Origin: Myxococcota bacterium
GTDB lineage: Bacteria; Myxococcota_A; Bradymonadia; UBA7976; UBA1532
Length of the DNA stretch: 64,000 bases
Direction of reading: 5' to 3'
NCBI GenBank assembly: GCA_023150895.1
Contig: JAKLJY010000001.1
Coordinates: 62,001-126,000 of the forward strand
The position numbers and the translations under genes were made by a program. Of the stretch, positions 1 through 8,426 are shown in pieces. A model generated the notes under the pieces. The model did no database searches. It worked only from the letters and a program-made list of their open reading frames with translations, and was not told where the DNA came from. Within the stretch, counting starts at the first letter, position 1; each line of letters opens with the position of its first letter.

Positions 1-906
1 GCGCTCGAGGACCTTGTTGATGGCGTACGCCGGCGCCGTCGTGAACCACTCCGGGGCCTGGGCATGCTGTGCGTAGCCGGTGATGCGGCCGAGAACGGGC
101 AGACCGTGCCGGCGCGCGTAGTCGCCGCTCGTCAGCACGAGGGCGGCGGCGCCGTCATTGATGCTGCTCGCGTTGGCGGCGGTCACCGTGCCGTCCTTGG
201 CGAACGCCGGGCGCAGGCCGTCCATCTTGGTCGGCTGCCAGCGGCCGGGCTCCTCGTCGACGTCGAAGAGGACGGGGTCGCCCTTCTTCTGCGGCACGGG
301 GACGGGCACAATCTCCGCCTTGAACGTGCCGGCCTTCTGGGCGGCGAGCGCCCGCTCATAGCTCTGACGGGCGAAGGCGTCCTGATCCTGGCGCGAGATG
401 CCGCACTCCTTGGCACAGATCTCGGCGGCGCTGCCCATGTGGAAGTCGTGATAGACGTCCCACAACCCGTCCGCGATCATGCCGTCGACGACCTTCTGAT
501 GGCCCATCTTGAAGCCATCACGGGCACCGGGCAGCAGGTACGGGACCTGGCTCATGTTCTCCATACCGCCGGCGACGACGACGTCCGCATCCCCGGCCTT
601 GATCGTCTGAGCGGCCAGCATGACCGACTTGAGGCCGGAGCCGCAGACCTTGTTCAGCGTCGTGCACGGCACGGACTGGGGCAGACCCGCATAGATCGCC
701 GCCTGGCGCGCCGGTGCCTGGCCGACGCCGGCCGCGAGGACGCAGCCCATGAAGACTTCTTCCACCGCTGCCCGGTCGACACCCGCGCGCTCGAGGGCCG
801 CCGCGATGGCGACCGCGCCGAGCCGGGGCGCAGAGACCGAGGCCAGCCCACCACTCATCGCCCCGATGGCGGTGCGCGCACCGCCGACAATGACTACGTC
901 TCGCAT
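1..906 (-). CDS. Acetyl-CoA acetyltransferase (thiolase), 3' end cut by window edge
   Basis: Thiolase that condenses or cleaves acetoacetyl-CoA-type substrates in the cytoplasm. 302 codons are visible with no stop, against about 390 in the family, so roughly the last quarter, with the second catalytic Cys and the GHP motif, lies beyond the left edge. Visible marks are an N-terminal VIVGGARTAIG, the active-site Cys88 in NKVCGSGLKS, and the family motif AGGMENMS. The ATG at 906 fits the conserved thiolase N-terminus and has a GAGG ribosome site just upstream. It is divergent from the Kelch lipoprotein gene. Substrate chain length cannot be told from this fragment. Confidence 0.93.
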   Translation of the reverse strand, partial: MRDVVIVGGARTAIGAMSGGLASVSAPRLGAVAIAAALERAGVDRAAVEEVFMGCVLAAGVGQAPARQAAIYAGLPQSVPCTTLNKVCGSGLKSVMLAAQTIKAGDADVVVAGGMENMSQVPYLLPGARDGFKMGHQKVVDGMIADGLWDVYHDFHMGSAAEICAKECGISRQDQDAFARQSYERALAAQKAGTFKAEIVPVPVPQKKGDPVLFDVDEEPGRWQPTKMDGLRPAFAKDGTVTAANASSINDGAAALVLTSGDYARRHGLPVLGRITGYAQHAQAPEWFTTAPAYAINKVLER

Positions 907-1017
907 GTTCGAACCTCGTTCGGCGTCGACGACCTCCGAGCGGTCCGACGCCTCGTCAAGAGCGCACCTTCCCAAGGAAGGCGCTCGGGTGCTATCAGAG
1001 CGTTCGAGACGGTGTCA

Positions 1018-2991
1018 ATGGACGCGTGCCCCCCGAACAGCGGCCCCTGCGGCCCCCGAACGCCCCGCCGGCTTCGCTGCCCACCGAAGGGCTGGCCGCC
1101 GTTCGCGCTCGCGCTCTGTGCCTGCGCGGGCGGCGAGGATGCGTCCGGGAACGGTGACTTCGAAATCCGGACGGCCGCACTGTCCATCACGGGCTGCGAG
1201 ACGCCGGCTCGGACCGGCCTGCCGGACGAAGTCGAACGTCTCGAGGTCCGGGTGATCGATGCGGACGAGAAGGTCATCTTCGAGACGGCGTTGACCCGGG
1301 AGGCGAACGATCTCGGCGCCGGGGCCGTCCTCCTCGAGCGGATCCCCGTCGGAGAGGACGCCCGTCTCATCGTCTACGGGTGCACCGACGAGGGCCTCGG
1401 TTGGGTCGGGCGGAGTGGTCCGCTGACCGTCCGGGAGAATCGCAAAGCGTCGACCAGCATCGTCCTGCGACCACCCGAGGCCTTGTCGTGCACGGGCACG
1501 GGCCTCGGTCCCGACTTCGATCGCCACGCGACGCTCCATCGCCCGCGGGCGTTCGCAGCCGTGACGACGTTGGCGGACGGCCGCGTGGTGCTCGCCGGCG
1601 GTGCCTCTCGATTCGAGGTCACGGGCGTCGCCGCGGGTGGAAACCTCCAGACGTTTCCCGCCGACGCGGACGTCGACGTCTTCGACCCGGGGACGACGCT
1701 CTTCTCTCCAAGCCTCCACCGCGGCTGGACCGCCCCCGGCGACCGCCTCCTGCATCCCCGGATTGGCGGCCGCGCAGCCACGCTCGCGGGGGACTCGACC
1801 GCCCTCGCGTTGGTCGGCGGTGACACGACGGTCTCCTGGTCGACGAGCACCTACGGTCCGCTCGTCCCCAATGGCTCGGCGCTCATCGACGGGCCGACGG
1901 GCTTCTTCGTCGAACGCTGGGACACGGACGCCGAGGCGGGCGCCGAGGTCCGCTCGACCGTCGAACTCGGGCTCGTTCCGCGTTTCATGCCGGCGACCGC
2001 CTACGACGAGCGCCTGGACACCCTGGTCATCGCCGGGGGCCTCGAGCGCGGCGCCGCCGGGCCCAGCGCACGCCTCGATCTCCTGACCGGTGGCACGCTG
2101 CGGACGTTTCCGCTCGACCAGCCCAGAATCGGGGCGTCGCTGACGCCGCTCGGCGATGGTCGGTTCCTCTTGTGGGGCGGCAACGTCTCGGACTGTGGAG
2201 AGCGCCCGGCGCTGCTGATCGACAGCCGGGAGGCGATGCCGCTGCGCCCGTTGCCCGTCGAGGCCGACGTCCAGCCACCGAGGTGTCCGGCCGCGAGCGT
2301 CGATCGGCCGTGGTGGGTCACCGGATGGCACTCCGCGACCCGCGTGCGGCTCGATGCCGACGGAACCGCGGTGATCCTGGTCGTCGGTGGCCTCGAAGTG
2401 CGCGACGGCAAATTCGAGCAGACCCCCAACATCGGGGGCGACACCGGTACGCCGAACGTCTTTCTCGTGACGCTCCCGTCCACGGGAGATCGTGTCCTCG
2501 TCGAGCCCGTGCCGGTGCCCGCGCCGCTGGCGCTTCTCATGAAGCGGGCGCTCCATCCGGCCGTGCTCCTCGACGACCGCGTCTTCGTCGGCGGTGGCTG
2601 GGGCGGCCGGATCGGCTCGCTCAACGGGCTCTACGCCCTCGACTCGATGGTGGCGCTTCGCCTCGAGCCGGGGACGGCCGGGGTCATCGGGTGGGAAGCC
2701 GGACCGGCCATGCAGTTCGAGGCCGGGCGGATCGGACACGCCATGGTGGCCACCCGGGAAGGCACGCTGCTCGTGGCCGGCGGGGTCCGCGACGTCGAAG
2801 GCGGCGGCGAGATCCTGGACACGGCCGAGGTCTTCGTCCCGCGGCCGCGCACCGATCCGTGTGCGGCCGGACGCCCGCCGTCATTCGACCTCGGCACGCC
2901 GGGTCCCTTCGACCTGGGCCTGGTCGACGGCGGGTCCGGCCCTGCGGACGCGGCCGACGCTGCCCACGACGCGTCCGCTCAGGGCCCCTGA
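1018..2991 (+). CDS. Kelch-repeat lipoprotein
   Basis: Predicted exported lipoprotein of about 657 residues. The N-terminus is basic, then hydrophobic, and reaches a Cys in the run ALCACAGG, a loose lipobox. The body carries about seven Kelch-type blades marked by GG pairs after a hydrophobic strand (VLAGGAS, LVGGDTT, VIAGGLE, LLWGGNV, VVGGLEV, VFVGGGW, LVAGGVR), so a beta-propeller is expected. The tail is rich in Gly, Ala and Asp. The frame stays open far upstream; ATG 1018 was chosen because it gives the lipoprotein signal, and GTG 1012 is possible. It ends 13 bases inside the convergent gene at 2979. Ligand unknown. Confidence 0.8.
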   Translation: MDACPPNSGPCGPRTPRRLRCPPKGWPPFALALCACAGGEDASGNGDFEIRTAALSITGCETPARTGLPDEVERLEVRVIDADEKVIFETALTREANDLGAGAVLLERIPVGEDARLIVYGCTDEGLGWVGRSGPLTVRENRKASTSIVLRPPEALSCTGTGLGPDFDRHATLHRPRAFAAVTTLADGRVVLAGGASRFEVTGVAAGGNLQTFPADADVDVFDPGTTLFSPSLHRGWTAPGDRLLHPRIGGRAATLAGDSTALALVGGDTTVSWSTSTYGPLVPNGSALIDGPTGFFVERWDTDAEAGAEVRSTVELGLVPRFMPATAYDERLDTLVIAGGLERGAAGPSARLDLLTGGTLRTFPLDQPRIGASLTPLGDGRFLLWGGNVSDCGERPALLIDSREAMPLRPLPVEADVQPPRCPAASVDRPWWVTGWHSATRVRLDADGTAVILVVGGLEVRDGKFEQTPNIGGDTGTPNVFLVTLPSTGDRVLVEPVPVPAPLALLMKRALHPAVLLDDRVFVGGGWGGRIGSLNGLYALDSMVALRLEPGTAGVIGWEAGPAMQFEAGRIGHAMVATREGTLLVAGGVRDVEGGGEILDTAEVFVPRPRTDPCAAGRPPSFDLGTPGPFDLGLVDGGSGPADAADAAHDASAQGP

Positions 2992-3326
2992 GGCGCCGGC
3001 CCCACGGGCCAGACGACCTCGAGGGATCGCGTGTCGGCCGCGATGTAGGCGTCGACCGTCCGGCTGTGCGTCCCACTGCGCAGCTCGACGCGAAGTCCCC
3101 CGGGGGGCAGCGAGATGGTGTGCGCACGAAACACCCCGGGATTGAAGCCGGTGCGGTGCAAGAAACGACCGCCGTCGTCCCGAAACGTCACGTCGAGCGC
3201 GCCGTCCGGTGCCCCGGCATAGTGCACGTCGATGGCTCGGGCGCCGGCCTCGTGGGCCCGGAGCAGGCTGCCTGCGGCGGCGGCCACGACGCCCACGGCT
3301 GCGAACCTGAGCAAACGGCGTTTCAC
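2979..3326 (-). CDS. Small membrane-anchored periplasmic protein, unknown function
   Basis: 115-residue protein beginning VKRRLLRF and followed by an Ala/Val-rich hydrophobic stretch (about residues 8-25), which reads as a signal peptide or membrane anchor. The rest is a compact, probably beta-rich domain (HYAGAPDG, DVTFRDDGG, VELRSG). The GTG start at 3326 overlaps the stop of the phosphoesterase gene as GTGA, so translation is likely coupled. It is the third gene of the operon that starts at 8304. I do not recognise the family. The 3' end overlaps the convergent Kelch gene by 13 bases. Confidence 0.7.
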   Translation of the reverse strand: MKRRLLRFAAVGVVAAAAGSLLRAHEAGARAIDVHYAGAPDGALDVTFRDDGGRFLHRTGFNPGVFRAHTISLPPGGLRVELRSGTHSRTVDAYIAADTRSLEVVWPVGPAPQGP

Positions 3327-4249
3327 GGGAGTCGCCGACCCCACTCGTCGTGGGGGTGAAACGCGTCGGTCGCTTCGTCGTAGATGTGCCGCTCGATGGA
3401 ACGAAGCCGACCATCGCGGATCCGGTAGACGTTGAATTCGGCCATGTAGCCGCTCTTCCGGCGGCTCCCGCTGGCGACCTGAATCAACGGAACGTCCGTC
3501 CCCGGCAGCCGGTTCCGGACAAAAACATGGTTGTGGCCATGCACGACGAGATCGGGCCCGGCTGCCGCCAGCAGGTCGACGACGGCCTCCGCGTCGGTGA
3601 GGCGCCGCAGGTGGTCGAACGGGCGCGTCGGATCCGGGAGGAGCGGGTGGTGCAGCATGACCATGCGGAAGCGCCCGACGAGTTCGGGGGCCGCCAGGGC
3701 TTGCCGCGCGGCCTGCTGCTGGTCCTCGCCAATCGTGCCCGTCGCCAGAAAGGCGGGCGTCGGGACGGCCGAACTGAGCCCGACGACCCCCCACCCCGTG
3801 CCCAGACGCACGACGGGGTAGCGCCCACCGGATGCCACGTCGACATCCCGCGGCAGATAGTCGCCAAACGCGGCCTCGAAACGACCGGCGCTTGTCGCGT
3901 CCCGTTCGTAGGCGTCGTGATTCCCTGGAACGACCGTCAGTGCGCCGGCCACGAAGTGCTCGCGCAGCAGCGCGCGAACCCGATCGAACTCCGCGGCGAG
4001 CGCCAGGTTCACGAGGTCTCCGGTGCAGACCGAGTGATCGGGCGCGAGCGCTCGAATGGCAGCGAGCAAGCGCTCGAAGACCTCGACGCGGTACTGCCGG
4101 GAGCGATTCAGCGCGAGGTTCACCGCCCCCGTCGCCCGTTTGTTGAGGAACTCCCGGGCGCGCGCGCCCTCGAGGGACAAGACGTGCGTGTCCGAGAAGT
4201 GGGCAAAGCAGAGTTCGCCCCCCTGCCCGGCCGCCTGGGACGCGGTCAT
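3323..4249 (-). CDS. Calcineurin-like metallophosphoesterase
   Basis: 308-residue protein with the metal-binding motifs of the metallophosphoesterase superfamily in order: FSDTH near residue 19, GDLVN, GNHDAYE, an HHPL motif and GHNH. These would hold a two-metal centre that hydrolyses phosphomono- or diesters. The second motif is GDLVN rather than the usual GDxxD, a mild variation. No signal peptide is evident, so it may be cytoplasmic even though its operon partners look exported. The ATG at 4249 overlaps the stop of the large lipoprotein gene as ATGA, and its own stop overlaps the next start as GTGA. Substrate cannot be assigned. Confidence 0.9.
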   Translation of the reverse strand: MTASQAAGQGGELCFAHFSDTHVLSLEGARAREFLNKRATGAVNLALNRSRQYRVEVFERLLAAIRALAPDHSVCTGDLVNLALAAEFDRVRALLREHFVAGALTVVPGNHDAYERDATSAGRFEAAFGDYLPRDVDVASGGRYPVVRLGTGWGVVGLSSAVPTPAFLATGTIGEDQQQAARQALAAPELVGRFRMVMLHHPLLPDPTRPFDHLRRLTDAEAVVDLLAAAGPDLVVHGHNHVFVRNRLPGTDVPLIQVASGSRRKSGYMAEFNVYRIRDGRLRSIERHIYDEATDAFHPHDEWGRRLP

Positions 4250-7200
4250 TGAAGCGTCCAGCGCAGCGCGTATCCACCCTCGGCGTCGAGGAACCCGTCG
4301 ACCCTGAGGAAGACCTCGGCCGGGCCTTCGATCGTCAGGGCCTCCGGGCTCGCCTCGGTCGCGCTCGCTGCGAGGACCGGCGTCCCCGGTGCCGCCGCGT
4401 CGTAGACCGTCAGGTCGAGATCGGCGGCGGCCGCGTCGAAGACCAGCGCGACGCCGAGCGTGCCTGCCTCAGGCACGACGAGCCGGTACCAGTCCTCGGT
4501 GTAGCCGCAGATGACGGCCTCGACGCTCGCCTGCTCGAGTGTGACGAGCGTGGCCGTCGCCGGTCCTTCGTTGGACCGCGGGTCATCGTCGACGCACGCG
4601 TCCCGAATGCGGACGGGCACGGCAAGGGCGTTGTCCGCCCGCCGGGCGTCACCCAACAGGCGCTCGGGATCGACCTCGGCGATGACGTTGCGGTCTCCGG
4701 GCGCGACGTCCCGGGGCAGCCTCAAGCGTGTCCGGAACGTCGCGGGGTCGAGATTGCCGACCCGCGGCAGAACGAGTCGGCCCAGCTCTCGGTCATTGAC
4801 CGATGGCAAGTCGTCGTCGGAAAGCAGGAAGCGGACCGAGACGTTCTGGAGCGTGTCGCCGAGGGAGTTCCGGACGGCCCCGGAGACGCGCAGTTCGTCG
4901 CCGGCGGACGCGGCCTCGGGGGCGACCTCGAGGTCGGTGACCTGCAGGTCGATGCCGCTCGCTCCGCGCACACGCAGGGAGTATCCGACGGGAACGGCGG
5001 CCACGGTCGAGACCTCGAGAAGGTAGAGGCCGTCCACTTCTGCGTCCCAGACGACGGTCAGGTCGTCCTCGTCCACAATCGCCCCGGACGGGTCGTAGAG
5101 CCGGAGGTGGAGATTGGCGTCCGACCGGGCCTGGAACGAAACCGTGTTCCCGGCCACGAGGCTGAAACGGAACCAGTCGGCGGCGCCGGGGCAAAGTGAC
5201 AGAACGTAGTCGCCGTCCACGACGACCGCGGCCGCGTCCTCGCTCGCGTTGGGATCGAACGCGTCCGGTTCGCATCCGCCCGGCGGATCGAGGGTGACCG
5301 AAAGGTCGTAGGTCGTCTGGACGGCGGCCCCCCCGGCCCCCGGTCGCACGACGACGCGCAGGAAGTGGACGCCGCCCTGCGGGCTGCCGAAGAACTCGAT
5401 CCGTTCGATGTTCGCGACGCCGCTTCGGCTGCTCGCGAGCTCCGTCACCCCATCCGGGGCGAAGAAATAAAGGTCGACGTCCCCTTCGGCGCCGATGAAC
5501 TCGGCCTCGACGGTCAACCCTTCGCCGGGGGCGAGGCCGATTGCGTACCAGTCGTCTTCCGAGCCACAGACGGAGAGGCCGTCGTACGTCCCTGCACCCA
5601 ACTCGGCGGCGACGGCGCGGCCGCCATCTCCCAGGCGATCGCTTCGGTTGGGTTCGAACGGATCGGCCGGGCAAGCACCTTCGGCCGCCACGGTGACGGC
5701 CGCCCGCGCGCCGTTGTCGTCTTCGGACGCCTCGGCGACCGTGTCCCCGGCGTCGAGCGCGACCTCGACCCAATGGGGCCCCGGGACGGCCTCCGCGGGC
5801 AGCGCCACTCCATGCTCGACGCGCACGACGCCCCCCGCAGGCACGGCGGGCACGTCGAGCGTCGCGAGCGCCGTCCCGGCTGCATCGCCCCTCGGCCCGA
5901 AGGTCAGTTGGGCCGTCGTCGGGCCGGCCGGGTCGCCACCGAGATTGACGACATCCAGGCCGACGTTCACAAAAGCGCCGGCCGCGGCGACGGCGGGCGC
6001 CACGGTCAATCCGCGCGGCCGGAGGTTGATCGCGCCCTCACCGGGCAGCACCTCGACCTCGAGGGCATAGGGCATCGCGACCGGGCTCGTCAGTCCGAGG
6101 CGCAGCGTTCGAGCGACGGCGGCCGGCTCGACGACCGCGGTCGCGGACCGTTCGTAGACATCGGCCGTGACGAGCGCGATGCCGCCCATGCCTTCGACGA
6201 CCAAAGACGGCACGGTCCCGGCCGCCGCGAAAGCGAGCTCGGAGACCTCGACCTGAACGACGAGCGCCGCCCCGGCAGGCACTTCGACGGAGAACCAATC
6301 GGCGCCATCGCAGAGGCCGAGTTCGGGGTAGAGGCCCGGCGAGAGCGGGGTGGCTCGCTCCGCCCGATCGTTCTCCTCGTTCTCCTCGTCCTCGGCACAC
6401 CCCCCCATCGCCCCGTTCACGACCAGGGTCGTCGGCGAGAACGCCGTGTTGTTCTCGCGCACCGCGTCGCCGGTCAGTCGGGTCTCCGGATCGGCGACGA
6501 CGGCAACCCGCCAGCGGCCGACCGCGCGATCGAGATCGAGCGGGACCTCGACCATTCGGTCCACGACCGAGTCCGTGCCGGGCGTGACGCCTTCGTTGTC
6601 GAAGCGGTCGACGATCCGGTCCGCGGCGTCGACCCGATCATCGGCGCTGAAAACGACGACGACGGGAACGGGGCCGGTGGGATCGGCACCGAGGTTCTGA
6701 ATCGTCGCGCCGACGCGGACCCGCCCCCCGGCGTCGACCTCCGCCGGATCGACCGTGACGTCCCGGACCGAGAGGTCGAAGGTCGGCTCGCCACCGAGCT
6801 GCAGACAGCCGGCGCGCCGGCGATTGTTGCCCGGGTTCGCGTCGTTCGCGCTCCCGGTGGGGTCTGCATGCGCCCGCAGGCAGTACTCGCCCGGCTCGAT
6901 GCGGCGCGTCACCGTGACGTCCGAGTCGAGCGCGGCCGTCTCTCCTGCGGGCAACCCGCCGACGTTCAGCGAAGCCACCGTCACGGCGGCGCGGCCGTCC
7001 GTCGGCTCGGCCTCGATCCGGACGACGAAATTGCGCTGGACCGGCGTGCGGCCCCGGTTGACCACGGCCAGCTCGACGGGGAACGTCTGGCCCCAGAACG
7101 CCCGCGTCGCGGACGACGAAAAGGCGGTGACCACCAGGTCGACGCCCTCGACCTCGCCGGGCTCGACCACGTCGACCGGCTCCCGGGAGGCGCGGAGGTT

Positions 7201-8304
7201 GTTGTCCTCCGACTGCTCCACGACGACGTCTGCGCGGTCGGCGACCGCGAGCACGTACCAGGCGCCGAGTTCGAGTTCGATCGGGAGATCGACGACGGTC
7301 GCCTCTTCGAAGCGATTCTGACCCATGCCGAGCACGAGTTCCGTGCGCTGGTACAGGACGAGGTCATCGTCGCTCGGGCGATCATCGCGCGACAGGAGGA
7401 GTTCGACGCTCGCGTCCAGTGTCGGTTCATCGCCCAGGTTGGCGAGGCAGACCGAGACTTCCAGCTGGTCGCCCTGCTGCACCTGGGGGCGGTCCCCAGC
7501 CCGCAGGCCTTCGAATGCCGGGAGCGTCAACCCGCAGAGCACGAGATCGGGTCCGGTATCGGTCGCATTGCGGACATCGACCGGGAACCCGGACCAGCCG
7601 ACGTTGTTGCTCCGGTCGGCGTCGCCGATGACCCCTTCGTCGTCGGCCACGACCCCCGCGTAGTACTCCCCGGACGCGAGGTCCTCGGGCAACGTCAAGG
7701 TGACCTCGAAGCTCTCGAGGGGTCCGCTCGGGCCCCCTTCGCGCGGGCGGGCGTCGAGTCGCAGGTCGTCGGCCGACAGCGACTGATCGGTGCTCAGCAC
7801 GAAGGCCACGCGCCACTCGCCGATCGGCTCGGCACCGTCGTTGGCGAGCCCGCCGGTCACGACGAGTTCACCGCCGGGGCGGGCGTTGCGGTTCCCGACG
7901 TTTACCTGTTCGACGCGCAGATCGGCCGAGGGCGCAATCTCGACGTCGAGTGTCGCCTCGGCCGTGCCGAGCGCGGTGTCGGTCACCACGACTCGAACCG
8001 TGTAGGTGCCGGCCGCCTCGAACGTGTGCTCGACCTCTTTGCCCTCGCCGGTGGCGCCATCGCCGAAGTCCCAAGCGAAAGTCACCTCGGCGTCGAGCGC
8101 GCCGGTGTGGCGCGCCGTAAAGGTCAGCGCGGTCGGCGCATTACCCGTTTCCGGCGTGACCCCGATCGCGGCGGTCAGTCCCGGTGAGGCGGTCGACGAA
8201 TCGCCACACCCGCTGACCAGGGTCGCCGCGGCGAGCGTGGCGGAGAACGAAACCAGCAGGGCGCGGACGCCCCGCGGCAGAAAGGACTTCGAGCGGATTC
8301 CCAT
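4246..8304 (-). CDS. Large surface lipoprotein with PKD, CARDB and PPC repeats
   Basis: 1352-residue lipoprotein with signal LVSGC and lipidated Cys33. One PKD domain (about residues 42-125, FAWDFGDG) is followed by six CARDB-like modules, each opening with a (D/N)L-x-hydrophobic motif (DLRVEQV, DLVLCGL, DLVVTAF, DLSVRDV, NLRPRGL, DLQVTDL). Interleaved with the later modules are four PPC-type domains, each with a C-G-x-x-x-DW(F/Y) signature. Such modules usually act in cell-surface adhesion or as accessories of secreted enzymes. The frame is open to 8415, but ATG 8304 gives the clean lipoprotein signal. No Shine-Dalgarno is visible; a promoter ends 8 bases upstream, so the mRNA may be leaderless. 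It is the first gene of a coupled operon. Confidence 0.9.
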   Translation of the reverse strand: MGIRSKSFLPRGVRALLVSFSATLAAATLVSGCGDSSTASPGLTAAIGVTPETGNAPTALTFTARHTGALDAEVTFAWDFGDGATGEGKEVEHTFEAAGTYTVRVVVTDTALGTAEATLDVEIAPSADLRVEQVNVGNRNARPGGELVVTGGLANDGAEPIGEWRVAFVLSTDQSLSADDLRLDARPREGGPSGPLESFEVTLTLPEDLASGEYYAGVVADDEGVIGDADRSNNVGWSGFPVDVRNATDTGPDLVLCGLTLPAFEGLRAGDRPQVQQGDQLEVSVCLANLGDEPTLDASVELLLSRDDRPSDDDLVLYQRTELVLGMGQNRFEEATVVDLPIELELGAWYVLAVADRADVVVEQSEDNNLRASREPVDVVEPGEVEGVDLVVTAFSSSATRAFWGQTFPVELAVVNRGRTPVQRNFVVRIEAEPTDGRAAVTVASLNVGGLPAGETAALDSDVTVTRRIEPGEYCLRAHADPTGSANDANPGNNRRRAGCLQLGGEPTFDLSVRDVTVDPAEVDAGGRVRVGATIQNLGADPTGPVPVVVVFSADDRVDAADRIVDRFDNEGVTPGTDSVVDRMVEVPLDLDRAVGRWRVAVVADPETRLTGDAVRENNTAFSPTTLVVNGAMGGCAEDEENEENDRAERATPLSPGLYPELGLCDGADWFSVEVPAGAALVVQVEVSELAFAAAGTVPSLVVEGMGGIALVTADVYERSATAVVEPAAVARTLRLGLTSPVAMPYALEVEVLPGEGAINLRPRGLTVAPAVAAAGAFVNVGLDVVNLGGDPAGPTTAQLTFGPRGDAAGTALATLDVPAVPAGGVVRVEHGVALPAEAVPGPHWVEVALDAGDTVAEASEDDNGARAAVTVAAEGACPADPFEPNRSDRLGDGGRAVAAELGAGTYDGLSVCGSEDDWYAIGLAPGEGLTVEAEFIGAEGDVDLYFFAPDGVTELASSRSGVANIERIEFFGSPQGGVHFLRVVVRPGAGGAAVQTTYDLSVTLDPPGGCEPDAFDPNASEDAAAVVVDGDYVLSLCPGAADWFRFSLVAGNTVSFQARSDANLHLRLYDPSGAIVDEDDLTVVWDAEVDGLYLLEVSTVAAVPVGYSLRVRGASGIDLQVTDLEVAPEAASAGDELRVSGAVRNSLGDTLQNVSVRFLLSDDDLPSVNDRELGRLVLPRVGNLDPATFRTRLRLPRDVAPGDRNVIAEVDPERLLGDARRADNALAVPVRIRDACVDDDPRSNEGPATATLVTLEQASVEAVICGYTEDWYRLVVPEAGTLGVALVFDAAAADLDLTVYDAAAPGTPVLAASATEASPEALTIEGPAEVFLRVDGFLDAEGGYALRWTLQ

Positions 8305-8312
8305 GACCGGCG

Positions 8313-8342
8313 ACCATAGCCGGGCGCCGTTTTCACCCGCAA
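8313..8342 (-). promoter_or_regulatory. Promoter for the CARDB lipoprotein operon, possibly leaderless
   Basis: On the minus strand TTGCGG (8342-8337) is followed after 18 bases by TATGGT (8318-8313). The ATG at 8304 lies only 8 bases past the -10 element, where transcription would start, and there is no ribosome site between them. Confidence 0.45.
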
Positions 8343-8365
8343 GGGCAACCCGTTGCCCGGAGAGC

Positions 8366-8394
8366 TTGACGGTGTGGGCGGCGGCAGCTACTTT
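8366..8394 (+). promoter_or_regulatory. Sigma-70 type promoter for the gene at 8427
   Basis: TTGACG (8366-8371), a 17-base spacer and TACTTT (8389-8394). The expected transcript start near 8401 leaves about 26 bases of leader containing a strong GGAGG at 8416-8420. Confidence 0.6.
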
Positions 8395-8405
8395 CCGGCC
8401 GGAAA
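8392..8405. promoter_or_regulatory. 14-base perfect palindrome over the transcript start
   Basis: The sequence TTTCCGGCCGGAAA is its own reverse complement. It overlaps the last three bases of the -10 element and the predicted start of transcription of the gene at 8427, the usual place for a repressor operator. No regulator is known for it. Confidence 0.4.
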
Positions 8406-8426
8406 TCAAGGCCACGGAGGCAGGCG

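Noticed and set aside
64-1017. Upstream extension of the Kelch lipoprotein frame back to position 64
   Set aside because: The stretch is antisense to a convincing thiolase gene and has no signal peptide; the lipoprotein signal begins at 1018.
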